NCBI GenBank assembly: GCA_043228905.1
Contig: JBHGNT010000024.1
Location: 62,001 to 126,000 of the forward strand
From: Azolla caroliniana
Lineage: Eukaryota > Polypodiophyta
Length of the DNA stretch: 64,000 bases
Direction of reading: 5' to 3'
Below the pieces are notes generated by a model. That model was not told the DNA's origin and did not search any database. It worked only from the letters and a program-made list of their open reading frames with translations. This document shows, in pieces, positions 1-11,800 of this stretch (position 1 is its first letter; each line of letters begins with the position of its first letter). The position numbers and the translations under genes were made by a program.

Positions 1-1941
1 GGCTCGTGTGGTATCGGAATTTTGTGTTCAAACATGCGAATCGAAGCTAACAATGCTAGCTATGATATGGAATTAAAAAATCAAGATTTTAAAACTCAAG
101 TCCAGAGACATGACGAAATTACCTAATTTGAGAAGTGAGTTGAGAAGAGCTAGTAGGTAAATTTAAATGTTCATACCTGGCTCGTGTCATATCGGATTTA
201 TGTGTTCAAATATGCGAATCGAAGCTAACAACGCTAGCTATGATACGGAATTAAAAAATCAAGATTTTGAAACTCAGGTCGAGAGACATGACGAAAATAG
301 CAAACTTGAGGAGGGAGTTGAGAAGAGCCCTTGAGTAAATTAAAATGTTCATACCTGGCTCGTGTGATATCGGATTTTTGTGTTCAAACATGCGAATGGA
401 AGCTGGCGACGCTACCTATGATATGGAATTAAAAAATCAAGATTTTGGAACTCAGGTCGAGAGACATGACGAAAATAGCAAACTTGAGGAGGGAGTTGAG
501 AGGAGCCCTTGAGTTAATTAAAATGTTCATACCTGGCTCGTGTGGTATCGGATTTTTGTGTTCAAACATGCGAATCGAAGCTAACAATGCTAGCTATGAT
601 ATGGAATTAAAAAATCAAGATTTTAAAACTCAAGTCCAGAGACATGACGAAATTACCTAATTTGAGGAGTGAGTTGAGAAGAGCTAGTAGGTAAATTTAA
701 ATGTTCATACCTGGCTCGTGTCATATCGGATTTATGTGTTCAAATATGCGAATCGAAGCTAACAACGCTAGCTATGATATGGAATTAAAAAATCAAGATT
801 TTGAAACTCAGGTCGAGAGACATGACGAAAATAGAAAACTTGAGGAGGGAGTTGAGAGCAGCCCTTGAGTAAATTAAAATGTTCATACCTGGCTCGTGTG
901 ATATCGGATTTTTGTGTTCAAACATGCCAATCGAAGCTAACGACGCTACCTATGATATGGAATTAAAAAATCAAGATTTTAAAACTCAAGTCCAGAGACA
1001 TGACGAAATTACCAAATTTGAGGAGTGAGTTGAGAAGAGGTAGTAGGTAAATTAAAATGTTCATACCTGGCTCGTGTCATATCGGATTTATCTGTTCAAA
1101 TATGCGAATCGAAGCTAACAACGCTAGCTATGAGATGGAATTAAAAAACCAAGATTTTGAAACTCAGGTCGAGAGACATGACGAAAATAGCAAACTTGAG
1201 GAAGGAGTTTAGAAGAGCTAGTAGGTAAATTAAAATGTTCATACCTGGCTCGTGTGATATCCGTTTTTGTGTTCAAACATGCCAATCGAAGCTAACAACG
1301 CTAGCTATGGTATGGAATTAAAAAATCAAGAATTTGAAACTCAGGTCGAGAGATGTGACGAAATTACCAAATTTGAGGAATGATTTGAGAGGAGCCCTTG
1401 AGTAAATTAAAATGTTCATATCGGGCTCGTGTGATATCGGATTTTTGTGTTCAAACATGCAAATCGAAGCTAACAACGCTACCTATGATATGGAATTAAA
1501 AAATCAAGATTTTGAAACTCAGGTCGAGAGACATGACGAAATTACCAAATTGGAGGAGTGAGTTGAGAAGAGGTAGTAGGTAAATTAAAATGTTCATACC
1601 TGGCTCGTGTCATATCGGATTTTTGTGTTCAAACATGCGAATCGAAGCTAACAACGCTACCTATGATATGGAATTAAAAAATCAACATTTTGAAACTCAC
1701 GTCGAGAGACATGACGAAAATAGCAAACTTGAGGAGGGAGTTGAGAGGAGCCCTTGAGTAAATTAAAATGTTCATACCTGGCTCTTGTGATATTGGATTT
1801 TTGTGTTCAAACATGCAAATCGAAGCTAGCAACGCTAGCTATGATATGGAATTAAAAAATCAAGATTTTGAAACTCAGGTCGAGAGACATGACGAAAATT
1901 GCAAACTTGAGGAGGGAGTTGAGAGGAGCCCTTGAGTAAAT

Positions 1942-3411
1942 TAAAATGTTCATACCTGGCTCGTGTGATATCGGATTTTTGTGTTCAAACATGCGAATCG
2001 AAGCTGGCGACGCTACCTATGATATGGAATTAAAAAATCAAGATTTTGAAACTCAGGTCGAGAGACATAACGAAAATAGCAAACTTGAGGAGGGAGTTGA
2101 GAGGAGCCCTTGAGTAAATTAAAATGTTCATACCTGGCTTGTGTGGTATCGGATTTTTGTGTTCAAACATGCGAATCGAAGCTGGCGACGCTAGCTATGA
2201 TATGGAATTAAAAAATCAAGATTCTAAAACTCAAGTCCAGAGACATGACGAAAATAGCAAACTTGAGGAGGGAGTTGAGAGGAGCCCTTGAGTAAATTAA
2301 AATGTTCATACCTGGCTCGTGTGATATGGATTTTTGTGTTCAAACATGCAAATCGAAACTAACAACGCTAGCTATGAGATGGAATTAAAAAATCAAGATT
2401 TTGAAAGTCAGGTCGAGAGACATTATGAAAATAGCAAACTTGAGGAGGGAGTTGAGAAGAGCCCTTGAGTAAATTTAAATGTTCATACCTGGCTCGTGTC
2501 ATATCGGATTTATGTGTTCAAATATGCAAATCGAAGCTAACAACGCTACCTATGATATGGAATTAAAAAATCAAGATTTTGAAACTCAGGTCGAGAGACA
2601 TGACGAAAATAGAAAACTTGAGGAGGGAGTTGAGAGCAGCCCTTGAGTAAATTAAAATGTTCATACCTGGCTCGTGTGATATCGGATTTTTGTGTTCAAA
2701 CATGCCAATCGAAGCTAACAACGCTACCTATGATATGGAATTAAAAAATCAAGATTTTAAAACTCAAGTCCAGAGACATGACGAAATTACCAAATTTGAG
2801 GAGGGAGTTGAGAAGAGGTAGTAGGTAAATTAAAATGTTCATACCTGGCTCGTGTCATATCGGATTTATCTGTTCAAATATGCGAATCGAAGCTAACAAC
2901 GCTAGCTATGAGATGGAATTAAAAAACCAAGATTTTGAAACTCAGGTCGAGAGACATGACGAAAATAGCAAACTTGAGGAAGGAGTTTAGAAGAGCTAGT
3001 AGGTAAATTAAAATGTTCATACCTGGCTCGTGTGATATCCGTTTTTGTGTTCAAACATGCCAATCGAAGCTAACAACGCTACCTATGGTATGGAATTAAA
3101 AAATCAAGAATTTGAAACTCAGGTCGAGAGATGTGACGAAATTACCAAATTTGAGGAATGATTTGAGAGGAGCCCTTGAGTAAATTAAAATGTTCATATC
3201 GGGCTCGTGTGATATCGGATTTTTGTGTTCAAACATGCAAATCGAAACTAACAACGCTACCTATGATATGGAATTAAAAAATCAAGATTTTGAAACTCAG
3301 GTCGAGAGACATGACGAAATTACCAAATTGGAGGAGTGAGTTGAGAAGAGGTAGTAGGTAAATTAAAATGTTCATACCTGGCTCGTGTCATATCGGATTT
3401 TTGTGTTCAAA
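1942..3411 (+). repeat. 13-monomer-offset duplication, copy 1
   Basis: This stretch matches 4,254-5,723 at a constant offset of 2,312 bp (13 monomers). Shared rare states include ggcttgtgtggtatcgg, gattctaaaactc, gacattatgaaaatagc, gagagcagccc, gatatccgttttt and ttcatatcgggctcg in the same order. Scattered single differences are visible, for example cataacg here against catgacg in the second copy. The match fails at about 3,412, where this copy reads aacatgcc and the other aatatgcg. Confidence 0.8.
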
Positions 3412-3704
3412 CATGCCAATCGAAGCTAGCAACGCTAGCTATGATATGGAATTAAAAAATCAAGATTTTGAAATTCAGGTCGAGAGACATGACGAAAATT
3501 GCAAACTTGAGGAGGGAGTTGAGAGGAGCCCTTGAGTAAATTAAAATGTTCATACCTGGCTCGTGTGATATCGGATTTTTGTGTTCAAACATGCGAATCG
3601 AAGCTGGCGACGCTACCTATGATATGGAATTAAAAAATCAAGATTTTGAAACTCAGGTCCAGAGACATGACGAAATTACCTAATTTGAGGAGTGAGTTGA
3701 GAAG

Positions 3705-4429
3705 AGCCCTTGAGTAAATTAAAATGTTCATACCTGGCTCTTGTGATATCGGATTTTTGTGTTCAAACATGCGAATCGAAGCTGGCGACGCTACCTATGA
3801 TATGGAATTAAAAAATCAAGATTTTGAAACTCAGGTCGAGAGACATAACGAAAATAGCAAACTTGAGGAGGGAGTTGAGAGGAGCCCTTGAGTAAATTAA
3901 AATGTTCATACCTGGCTCTTGTGATATCGGATTTTTGTGTTCAAACATGCGAATCGAAGCTAACAACGCTAGCTATGATATGGAATTTAAAAATCAAGAT
4001 TTTAAAAGTCAAGTCCAGAGCCATGACGAAAATAGCAAACTTGAGGAGGGAGTTGAGAGGAGCCCTTGAGTAAATTAAAATGTTCATACCTGGCTCTTGT
4101 GATATCGGATTATTGTGTTCAAACATGCAAATCGAAGCTAACAACGCTACCTATGATATGGAATTAAAAAATCAAGAATTTGAAACTCAGGTCGAGAGAC
4201 ATGACGAAAATAGCAAACTTGAGGAGGGAGTTGAGAGGAGCCCTTGAGTAAAGTAAAATGTTCATACCTGGCTCGTGTGATATCGGATTTTTGTGTTCAA
4301 ACATGCGAATCGAAGCTGGCGACGCTACCTATGATATGGAATTAAAAAATCAAGATTTTGAAACTCAGGTCGAGAGACATGACGAAAATAGCAAACTTGA
4401 GGAGGGAGTTGAGAGGAGCCCTTGAGTAA
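3705..4429 (+). repeat. 20-monomer-offset duplication, copy 1
   Basis: About four monomers that recur at 7,262-7,986, 3,557 bp downstream. The shared state that marks them is a monomer reading tggaatttaaaaatc instead of tggaattaaaaaatc, followed by aaaagtcaagtccag. One base difference was seen (gagccatgacg here, gagacatgacg in the other copy). The match ends where this copy has gagtaaatt and the other gagttaatt. Confidence 0.8.
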
Positions 4430-5723
4430 ATTAAAATGTTCATACCTGGCTTGTGTGGTATCGGATTTTTGTGTTCAAACATGCGAATCGAAGCTGGCGA
4501 CGCTAGCTATGATATGGAATTAAAAAATCAAGATTCTAAAACTCAAGTCCAGAGACATGACGAAAATAGCAAACTTGAGGAGGGAGTTGAGAGGAGCCCT
4601 TGAGTAAATTAAAATGTTCATACCTGGCTCGTGTGATATGGATTTTTGTGTTCAAACATGCAAATCGAAACTAACAACGCTAGCTATGAGATGGAATTAA
4701 AAAATCAAGATTTTGAAAGTCAGGTCGAGAGACATTATGAAAATAGCAAACTTGAGGAGGGAGTTGAGAAGAGCCCTTGAGTAAATTTAAATGTTCATAC
4801 CTGGCTCGTGTCATATCGGATTTATGTGTTCAAATATGCAAATCGAAGCTAACAACGCTACCTATGATATGGAATTAAAAAATCAAGATTTTGAAACTCA
4901 GGTCGAGAGACATGACGAAAATAGAAAACTTGAGGAGGGAGTTGAGAGCAGCCCTTGAGTAAATTAAAATGTTCATACCTGGCTCGTGTGATATCGGATT
5001 TTTGTGTTCAAACATGCCAATCGAAGCTAACAACGCTACCTATGATATGGAATTAAAAAATCAAGATTTTAAAACTCAAGTCCAGAGACATGACGAAATT
5101 ACCAAATTTGAGGAGGGAGTTGAGAAGAGGTAGTAGGTAAATTAAAATGTTCATACCTGGCTCGTGTCATATCGGATTTATCTGTTCAAATATGCGAATC
5201 GAAGCTAACAACGCTAGCTATGAGATGGAATTAAAAAACCAAGATTTTGAAACTCAGGTCGAGAGACATGACGAAAATAGCAAACTTGAGGAAGGAGTTT
5301 AGAAGAGCTAGTAGGTAAATTAAAATGTTCATACCTGGCTCGTGTGATATCCGTTTTTGTGTTCAAACATGCCAATCGAAGCTAACAACGCTACCTATGG
5401 TATGGAATTAAAAAATCAAGAATTTGAAACTCAGGTCGAGAGATGTGACGAAATTACCAAATTTGAGGAATGATTTGAGAGGAGCCCTTGAGTAAATTAA
5501 AATGTTCATATCGGGCTCGTGTGATATCGGATTTTTGTGTTCAAACATGCAAATCGAAACTAACAACGCTACCTATGATATGGAATTAAAAAATCAAGAT
5601 TTTGAAACTCAGGTCGAGAGACATGACGAAATTACCAAATTGGAGGAGTGAGTTGAGAAGAGGTAGTAGGTAAATTAAAATGTTCATACCTGGCTCGTGT
5701 CATATCGGATTTTTGTGTTCAAA
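4254..5723 (+). repeat. 13-monomer-offset duplication, copy 2
   Basis: Collinear with 1,942-3,411. It shares the same ordered list of variant monomers and diverges from it at both ends. The 840 bp between the copies belong to other arrangements, part of which recurs 3,557 bp downstream, so the left domain has been duplicated more than once with different breakpoints. Confidence 0.8.
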
Positions 5724-6389
5724 TATGCGAATCGAAGCTAACAACGCTACCTATGATATGGAATTAAAAAATCAAGATTTTGAAACTCAGGTCGAGAGAC
5801 ATGACGAAAATAGCAAACTTGAGGAGGGAGTTGAGAGGAGCCCTTGAGTAAATTAAAATGTTCATACCTGGCTCTTGTGATATTGGATTTTTGTGTTCAA
5901 ACATGCAAATCGAAGCTAGCAACGCTAGCTATGATATGGAATTAAAAAATCTAGATTTTGAAATTCAGGTCGAGAGACATGACGAAAATTGCAAACTTGA
6001 GGAGGGAGTTGAGAGGAGCCCTTGAGTAAATTAAAATGTTCATACCTGGCTCGTGTGATATCGGATTTTTGTGTTCAAACATGCGAATCGAAGCTGGCGA
6101 CGCTACCTATGATATGGAATTAAAAAATCAAGATTTTGAAACTCAGGTCGAGAGACATAACGAAAATAGCAAACTTGAGGAGGGAGTTGAGAGGAGCCCT
6201 TGAGTAAATTAAAATGTTCATACCTGGCTCGTGTGGTATCGGATTTTTGTGTTCAAACATGCGAATCGAAACTAACAATGCTAGCTATGATATGGAATTA
6301 AAAAATCAAGATTCTAAAACTCAAGTCCAGAGACATGACGAAAATAGCAAACTTGAGGAGGGAGTTGAGAGGAGCCCTTGAGTAAATTA
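5323..6389 (+). repeat. 6-monomer tandem duplication, copy 1 (left domain)
   Basis: Unit of 1,067 bp. Bases 5,323-6,229 match 6,390-7,296, with the gatatccgttttt monomer, the ttcatatcggg junction, the gaggtagtagg monomer and the atctagattttg state in the same order. One difference seen is aaatatgcg here against aaacatgcg in the second copy. Confidence 0.78.
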
Positions 6390-7296
6390 AAATGTTCATA
6401 CCTGGCTCGTGTGATATCCGTTTTTGTGTTCAAACATGCCAATCGAAGCTAACAACGCTACCTATGGTATGGAATTAAAAAATCAAGAATTTGAAACTCA
6501 GGTCGAGAGATGTGACGAAATTACCAAATTTGAGGAATGATTTGAGAGGAGCCCTTGAGTAAATTAAAATGTTCATATCGGGCTCGTGTGATATCGGATT
6601 TTTGTGTTCAAACATGCAAATCGAAACTAACAACGCTACCTATGATATGGAATTAAAAAATCAAGATTTTGAAACTCAGGTCGAGAGACATGACGAAATT
6701 ACCAAATTGGAGGAGTGAGTTGAGAAGAGGTAGTAGGTAAATTAAAATGTTCATACCTGGCTCGTGTCATATCGGATTTTTGTGTTCAAACATGCGAATC
6801 GAAGCTAACAACGCTACCTATGATATGGAATTAAAAAATCAAGATTTTGAAACTCAGGTCGAGAGACATGACGAAAATAGCAAACTTGAGGAGGGAGTTG
6901 AGAGGAGCCCTTGAGTAAATTAAAATGTTCATACCTGGCTCTTGTGATATTGGATTTTTGTGTTCAAACATGCAAATCGAAGCTAGCAACGCTAGCTATG
7001 ATATGGAATTAAAAAATCTAGATTTTGAAATTCAGGTCGAGAGACATGACGAAAATTGCAAACTTGAGGAGGGAGTTGAGAGGAGCCCTTGAGTAAATTA
7101 AAATGTTCATACCTGGCTCGTGTGATATCGGATTTTTGTGTTCAAACATGCGAATCGAAGCTGGCGACGCTACCTATGATATGGAATTAAAAAATCAAGA
7201 TTTTGAAACTCAGGTCGAGAGACATAACGAAAATAGCAAACTTGAGGAGGGAGTTGAGAGGAGCCCTTGAGTAAATTAAAATGTTCATACCTGGCT
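6390..7296 (+). repeat. 6-monomer tandem duplication, copy 2 (left domain)
   Basis: Directly follows copy 1 at 5,323 with a 1,067-bp offset. Homology stops near 7,296, where this copy enters gctcttgtgatatcgg while copy 1 enters gctcgtgtggtatcgg. Confidence 0.78.
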
Positions 7297-7986
7297 CTTG
7301 TGATATCGGATTTTTGTGTTCAAACATGCGAATCGAAGCTGGCGACGCTACCTATGATATGGAATTAAAAAATCAAGATTTTGAAACTCAGGTCGAGAGA
7401 CATAACGAAAATAGCAAACTTGAGGAGGGAGTTGAGAGGAGCCCTTGAGTAAATTAAAATGTTCATACCTGGCTCTTGTGATATCGGATTTTTGTGTTCA
7501 AACATGCGAATCGAAGCTAACAACGCTAGCTATGATATGGAATTTAAAAATCAAGATTTTAAAAGTCAAGTCCAGAGACATGACGAAAATAGCAAACTTG
7601 AGGAGGGAGTTGAGAGGAGCCCTTGAGTAAATTAAAATGTTCATACCTGGCTCTTGTGATATCGGATTATTGTGTTCAAACATGCAAATCGAAGCTAACA
7701 ACGCTACCTATGATATGGAATTAAAAAATCAAGAATTTGAAACTCAGGTCGAGAGACATGACGAAAATAGCAAACTTGAGGAGGGAGTTGAGAGGAGCCC
7801 TTGAGTAAAGTAAAATGTTCATACCTGGCTCGTGTGATATCGGATTTTTGTGTTCAAACATGCGAATCGAAGCTGGCGACGCTACCTATGATATGGAATT
7901 AAAAAATCAAGATTTTGAAACTCAGGTCGAGAGACATGACGAAAATAGCAAACTTGAGGAGGGAGTTGAGAGGAGCCCTTGAGTTA
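7262..7986 (+). repeat. 20-monomer-offset duplication, copy 2
   Basis: Second copy of 3,705-4,429, including the tggaatttaaaaatc and aaaagtcaagtccag states and the gagtaaagtaaaatg junction that precedes a ctggcgac monomer. Its right part runs directly into the 1,067-bp tandem duplication starting at 7,837. Confidence 0.8.
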
Positions 7987-8903
7987 ATTAAAATGTTCAT
8001 ACCTGGCTCGTGTGGTATCGGATTTTTGTGTTCAAACATGCAAATCGAAACTAACAATGCTAGCTATGATATGGAATTAAAAAATCAAGATTCTAAAACT
8101 CAAGTCCAGAGACATGACGAAAATAGCAAACTTGAGGAGGGAGTTGAGAGGAGCCCTTGAGTAAATTAAAATGTTCATACCTGGCTCGTGTGATATGGAT
8201 TTTTGTGTTCAAACATGCAAATCGAAGCTAACAACGCTAGCTATGAGATGGAATTAAAAAATCAAGATTTTGAAACTCAGGTCGAGAGACATGATGAAAA
8301 TAGCAAACTTGAGGAGGGAGTTGAGAAGAGCCCTTGAGTAAATTAAAATGTTCATACCTGGCTCGTGTGATATCGGATTTTTGTGTTCAAACATGCGAAT
8401 CGAAGCTGGCGACGCTACCTATGATATGGAATTAAAAAATCAAGATTTTGAAACTCAGGTCGAGAGACATAACGAAAATAGCAAACTTGAGGAGGGAGTT
8501 GAGAGGAGCCCTTGAGTAAATTAAAATGTTCATACCTGGCTCTTGTGATATCGGATTTTTTTGTTCAAACATGCGAATCGAAGCTAACAACGCTAGCTAT
8601 GATGTGGAATTAAAAAATCAAGATTTTGAAATTCAGGTCGAGAGACATGACGAAAATAGCAAACTTGAGGAGGGAGTTGAGAGGAGCCCTTGAGTTAATT
8701 AAAATGTTCATACCTGGCTCGTGTGGTATCGGATTTTTGTGTTCAAACATGCGAATCGAAGCTAACAATGCTAGCTATGATATGGAATTAAAAAATCAAG
8801 ATTTTAAAACTCAAGTCCAGAGACATGACGAAATTACCTAATTTGAGGAGTGAGTTGAGAAGAGCTAGTAGGTAAATTTAAATGTTCATACCTGGCTCGT
8901 GTC
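7837..8903 (+). repeat. Near-perfect 1,067-bp (6-monomer) tandem duplication, copy 1
   Basis: Followed immediately by a second copy at 8,904-9,970. I noticed only one difference, atgcaaatcgaaac here against atgcgaatcgaaac in copy 2. Shared idiosyncratic states include gatgtggaatt, ggatttttttgttc and gaaattcagg. The joint lies inside catatcggattt: copy 1 ends in that motif from a ctagtagg-preceded monomer and copy 2 resumes with the gctggcgacgctacc monomer. This looks like a recent unequal exchange. Confidence 0.9.
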
Positions 8904-9970
8904 ATATCGGATTTTTGTGTTCAAACATGCGAATCGAAGCTGGCGACGCTACCTATGATATGGAATTAAAAAATCAAGATTTTGAAACTCAGGTCGAGAG
9001 ACATGACGAAAATAGCAAACTTGAGGAGGGAGTTGAGAGGAGCCCTTGAGTTAATTAAAATGTTCATACCTGGCTCGTGTGGTATCGGATTTTTGTGTTC
9101 AAACATGCGAATCGAAACTAACAATGCTAGCTATGATATGGAATTAAAAAATCAAGATTCTAAAACTCAAGTCCAGAGACATGACGAAAATAGCAAACTT
9201 GAGGAGGGAGTTGAGAGGAGCCCTTGAGTAAATTAAAATGTTCATACCTGGCTCGTGTGATATGGATTTTTGTGTTCAAACATGCAAATCGAAGCTAACA
9301 ACGCTAGCTATGAGATGGAATTAAAAAATCAAGATTTTGAAACTCAGGTCGAGAGACATGATGAAAATAGCAAACTTGAGGAGGGAGTTGAGAAGAGCCC
9401 TTGAGTAAATTAAAATGTTCATACCTGGCTCGTGTGATATCGGATTTTTGTGTTCAAACATGCGAATCGAAGCTGGCGACGCTACCTATGATATGGAATT
9501 AAAAAATCAAGATTTTGAAACTCAGGTCGAGAGACATAACGAAAATAGCAAACTTGAGGAGGGAGTTGAGAGGAGCCCTTGAGTAAATTAAAATGTTCAT
9601 ACCTGGCTCTTGTGATATCGGATTTTTTTGTTCAAACATGCGAATCGAAGCTAACAACGCTAGCTATGATGTGGAATTAAAAAATCAAGATTTTGAAATT
9701 CAGGTCGAGAGACATGACGAAAATAGCAAACTTGAGGAGGGAGTTGAGAGGAGCCCTTGAGTTAATTAAAATGTTCATACCTGGCTCGTGTGGTATCGGA
9801 TTTTTGTGTTCAAACATGCGAATCGAAGCTAACAATGCTAGCTATGATATGGAATTAAAAAATCAAGATTTTAAAACTCAAGTCCAGAGACATGACGAAA
9901 TTACCTAATTTGAGGAGTGAGTTGAGAAGAGCTAGTAGGTAAATTTAAATGTTCATACCTGGCTCGTGTC
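8904..9970 (+). repeat. Near-perfect 1,067-bp (6-monomer) tandem duplication, copy 2
   Basis: Second copy of 7,837-8,903. It ends at about 9,970, where the sequence passes into ggatttatgtgttc and then the odd variant caaatttacgaatcg, which presumably followed the single ancestral copy. Confidence 0.9.
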
Positions 9971-11800
9971 ATATCGGATTTATGTGTTCAAATTTACGAA
10001 TCGAAGCTAACAACGCTAGCTATGATATGGAATTAAAAAATCAAGATTTTGAAACTCAGGTCGAGAGACATGACGAAAATAGAAAACTTGAGGAGGGAGT
10101 TGAGAGCAGCCCTTGAGTAAATTAAAATGTTCATACCTGGCTCGTGTGATATCGGATTTTTGTGTTCAAACATGCCAATCGAAGCTAACAACGCTACCTA
10201 TGATATGGAATTAAAAAATCAAGATTTTAAAACTCAAGTCCAGAGACATGACGAAATTACCAAATTTGAGGAGTGAGTTGAGAAGAGGTAGTAGGTAAAT
10301 TAAAATGTTCATACCTGGCTCGTGTCATATCGGATTTATCTGTTCAAATATGCGAATCGAAGCTAACAACGCTAGCTATGAGATGGAATTAAAAAACCAA
10401 GATTTTGAAACTCAGGTCGACAGACATGACGAAAATAGCAAACTTGAGGAAGGAGTTTAGAAGAGCTAGTAGGTAAATTTAAATGTTCATACCTGGCTCG
10501 TGTGATATCGGTTTTTGTGTTCAAACATGCCAATCGAAGCTAACAACGCTACCTGTGGTATGGAATTAAAAAATCAAGAATTTGAAACTCAGGTCGAGAG
10601 ATGTGACGAAATTACCAAATTTGAGGAATGATTTGAGAGGAGCCCTTGAGTAAATTAAAATGTTCATATCGGGCTCGTGTGATATCGGATTTTTGTGTTC
10701 AAACATGCAAATCGAAGCTAACAACGCTACCTATGATATGGAATTAAAAAATCAAAATTTTGAAACTCAGGTCGAGAGACATGACGAAATTACCAAATTG
10801 GAGGAGTGAGTTGAGAAGAGGTAGTAGGTAAATTAAAATGTTCATACCTGGCTCATGTCATATCGGATTTTTGTGTTCAAACATGCGAATCGAAGCTAAC
10901 AACGCTACCTATGATATGGAATTAAAAAATCAAGATTTTGAAACTCAGGTCGAGAGACATGGCGAAAATAGCAAACTTGAGGAGGGAGTTGAGAGGAGCC
11001 CTTGAGTAAATTAAAATGTTCATACCTGGCTCTTGTGATATTGGATTTTTGTGTTCAAACATGCAAATCGAAGCTAGCAACGCTAGCTATGATATGGAAT
11101 TAAAAAATCAAGATTTTGAAATTTAGGTCGAGAGACATGACGAAAATTGCAAACTTGAGGAGGGAGTTGAGAGGAGCCCTTGAGTAAATTAAAATGTTCA
11201 TACCTGGCTCGTGTGATATCGGATTTTTGTGTTCAAACATGCGAATCGAAGCTGGCGACGCTACCTATGATATGGAATTAAAAAATCAAGATTTTGAAAC
11301 TCAGGTCGAGAGACATGACGAAAATAGCAAACTTGAGGAGGGAGTTGAGAGGAGCCCTTGAGTAAATTAAAATGTTCATACCTGGCTCGTGTGATATCGG
11401 ATTTTTGTGTTCAAACATGCGAATCGAAGCTAACAACGCTACCTATGATATGGAATTAAAAAATCAAGATTTTAAAACTCAGGTCGAGAGACATGACGAA
11501 AATAGAAAACTTGAGGAGGGAGTTGAGAGCAGCCCTTGAGTAAATTAAAATGTTCATACCTGGCTCGTGTGATATCGGATTTTTGTGTTCAAACATGCGA
11601 ATCGAAGCTAACAACGCTACCTATGATATGGAATTAAAAAATCAAGATTTTAAAACTCAGGTCGAGAGACATGACGAAAATAGCAAACTTGAGGAGGGAG
11701 TTGAGAGGAGCCCTTGAGTAAATTAAAATGTTCATACCTGGCTCGTGTGATATCGGATTTATGTGTTCAAACATGCGAATCGAAGCTAACAACGCTACCT
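9971..11800 (+). repeat. Left-domain monomers related to 0.7-1.7 and 4.9-6.0 kb
   Basis: From about 10,099 the order gagagcagccc, atgccaatcg, gaggtagtagg, ggagtttagaagagc, atcggtttttg and ttcatatcggg repeats the order after 851, 2,629 and 4,941, with more single-base differences than those copies show among themselves (for example caggtcgacagac, gctacctgtgg, gctcatgtc, catggcg, gaaatttagg). These private changes suggest it is a more diverged copy. No gene is visible. Confidence 0.7.

Larger units (their letters stand above)
1..11800 (+). repeat. Left-edge subfamily domain of the satellite array
   Basis: Monomers here carry variants I found rarely or not at all further right: gctcttgtg in place of gctcgtgtg (for example near 1,783, 3,913, 7,475, 9,608, 11,032), atgccaatcg, ttcaaatatg, gatatccgttttt near 1,261, 3,039, 5,351 and 6,418, and gagagcagccc near 851, 2,629, 4,941, 10,099 and 11,522. 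The spacings between the gagagcagccc copies (1,778, 2,312, 5,158 and 1,423 bp) correspond to 10, 13, 29 and 8 monomers. The domain is a patchwork of overlapping multi-monomer duplications rather than one regular HOR. It looks older or more heterogeneous than the centre of the window. Confidence 0.8.

Noticed and set aside
40-52. Short inverted repeat tgttcaaaca and ttttgtgttcaaa as a hairpin or terminator
   Set aside because: The arms are only four bases with imperfect extension, present in every monomer. This is too weak to call a regulatory structure.
1400-1440. CENP-B box candidate in the ttcatatcgggctcg variant
   Set aside because: The known box needs TTCG, four bases, A, two bases and CGGG. 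Here ttca is followed too closely by cggg, so spacing and sequence do not fit.
3941-4144. Reverse-strand open frames of 63-67 codons (also near 7,498, 57,420 and 57,586)
   Set aside because: They are reverse-complement readings of ordinary monomers, repeated wherever the same variants occur. Nothing supports transcription or translation.
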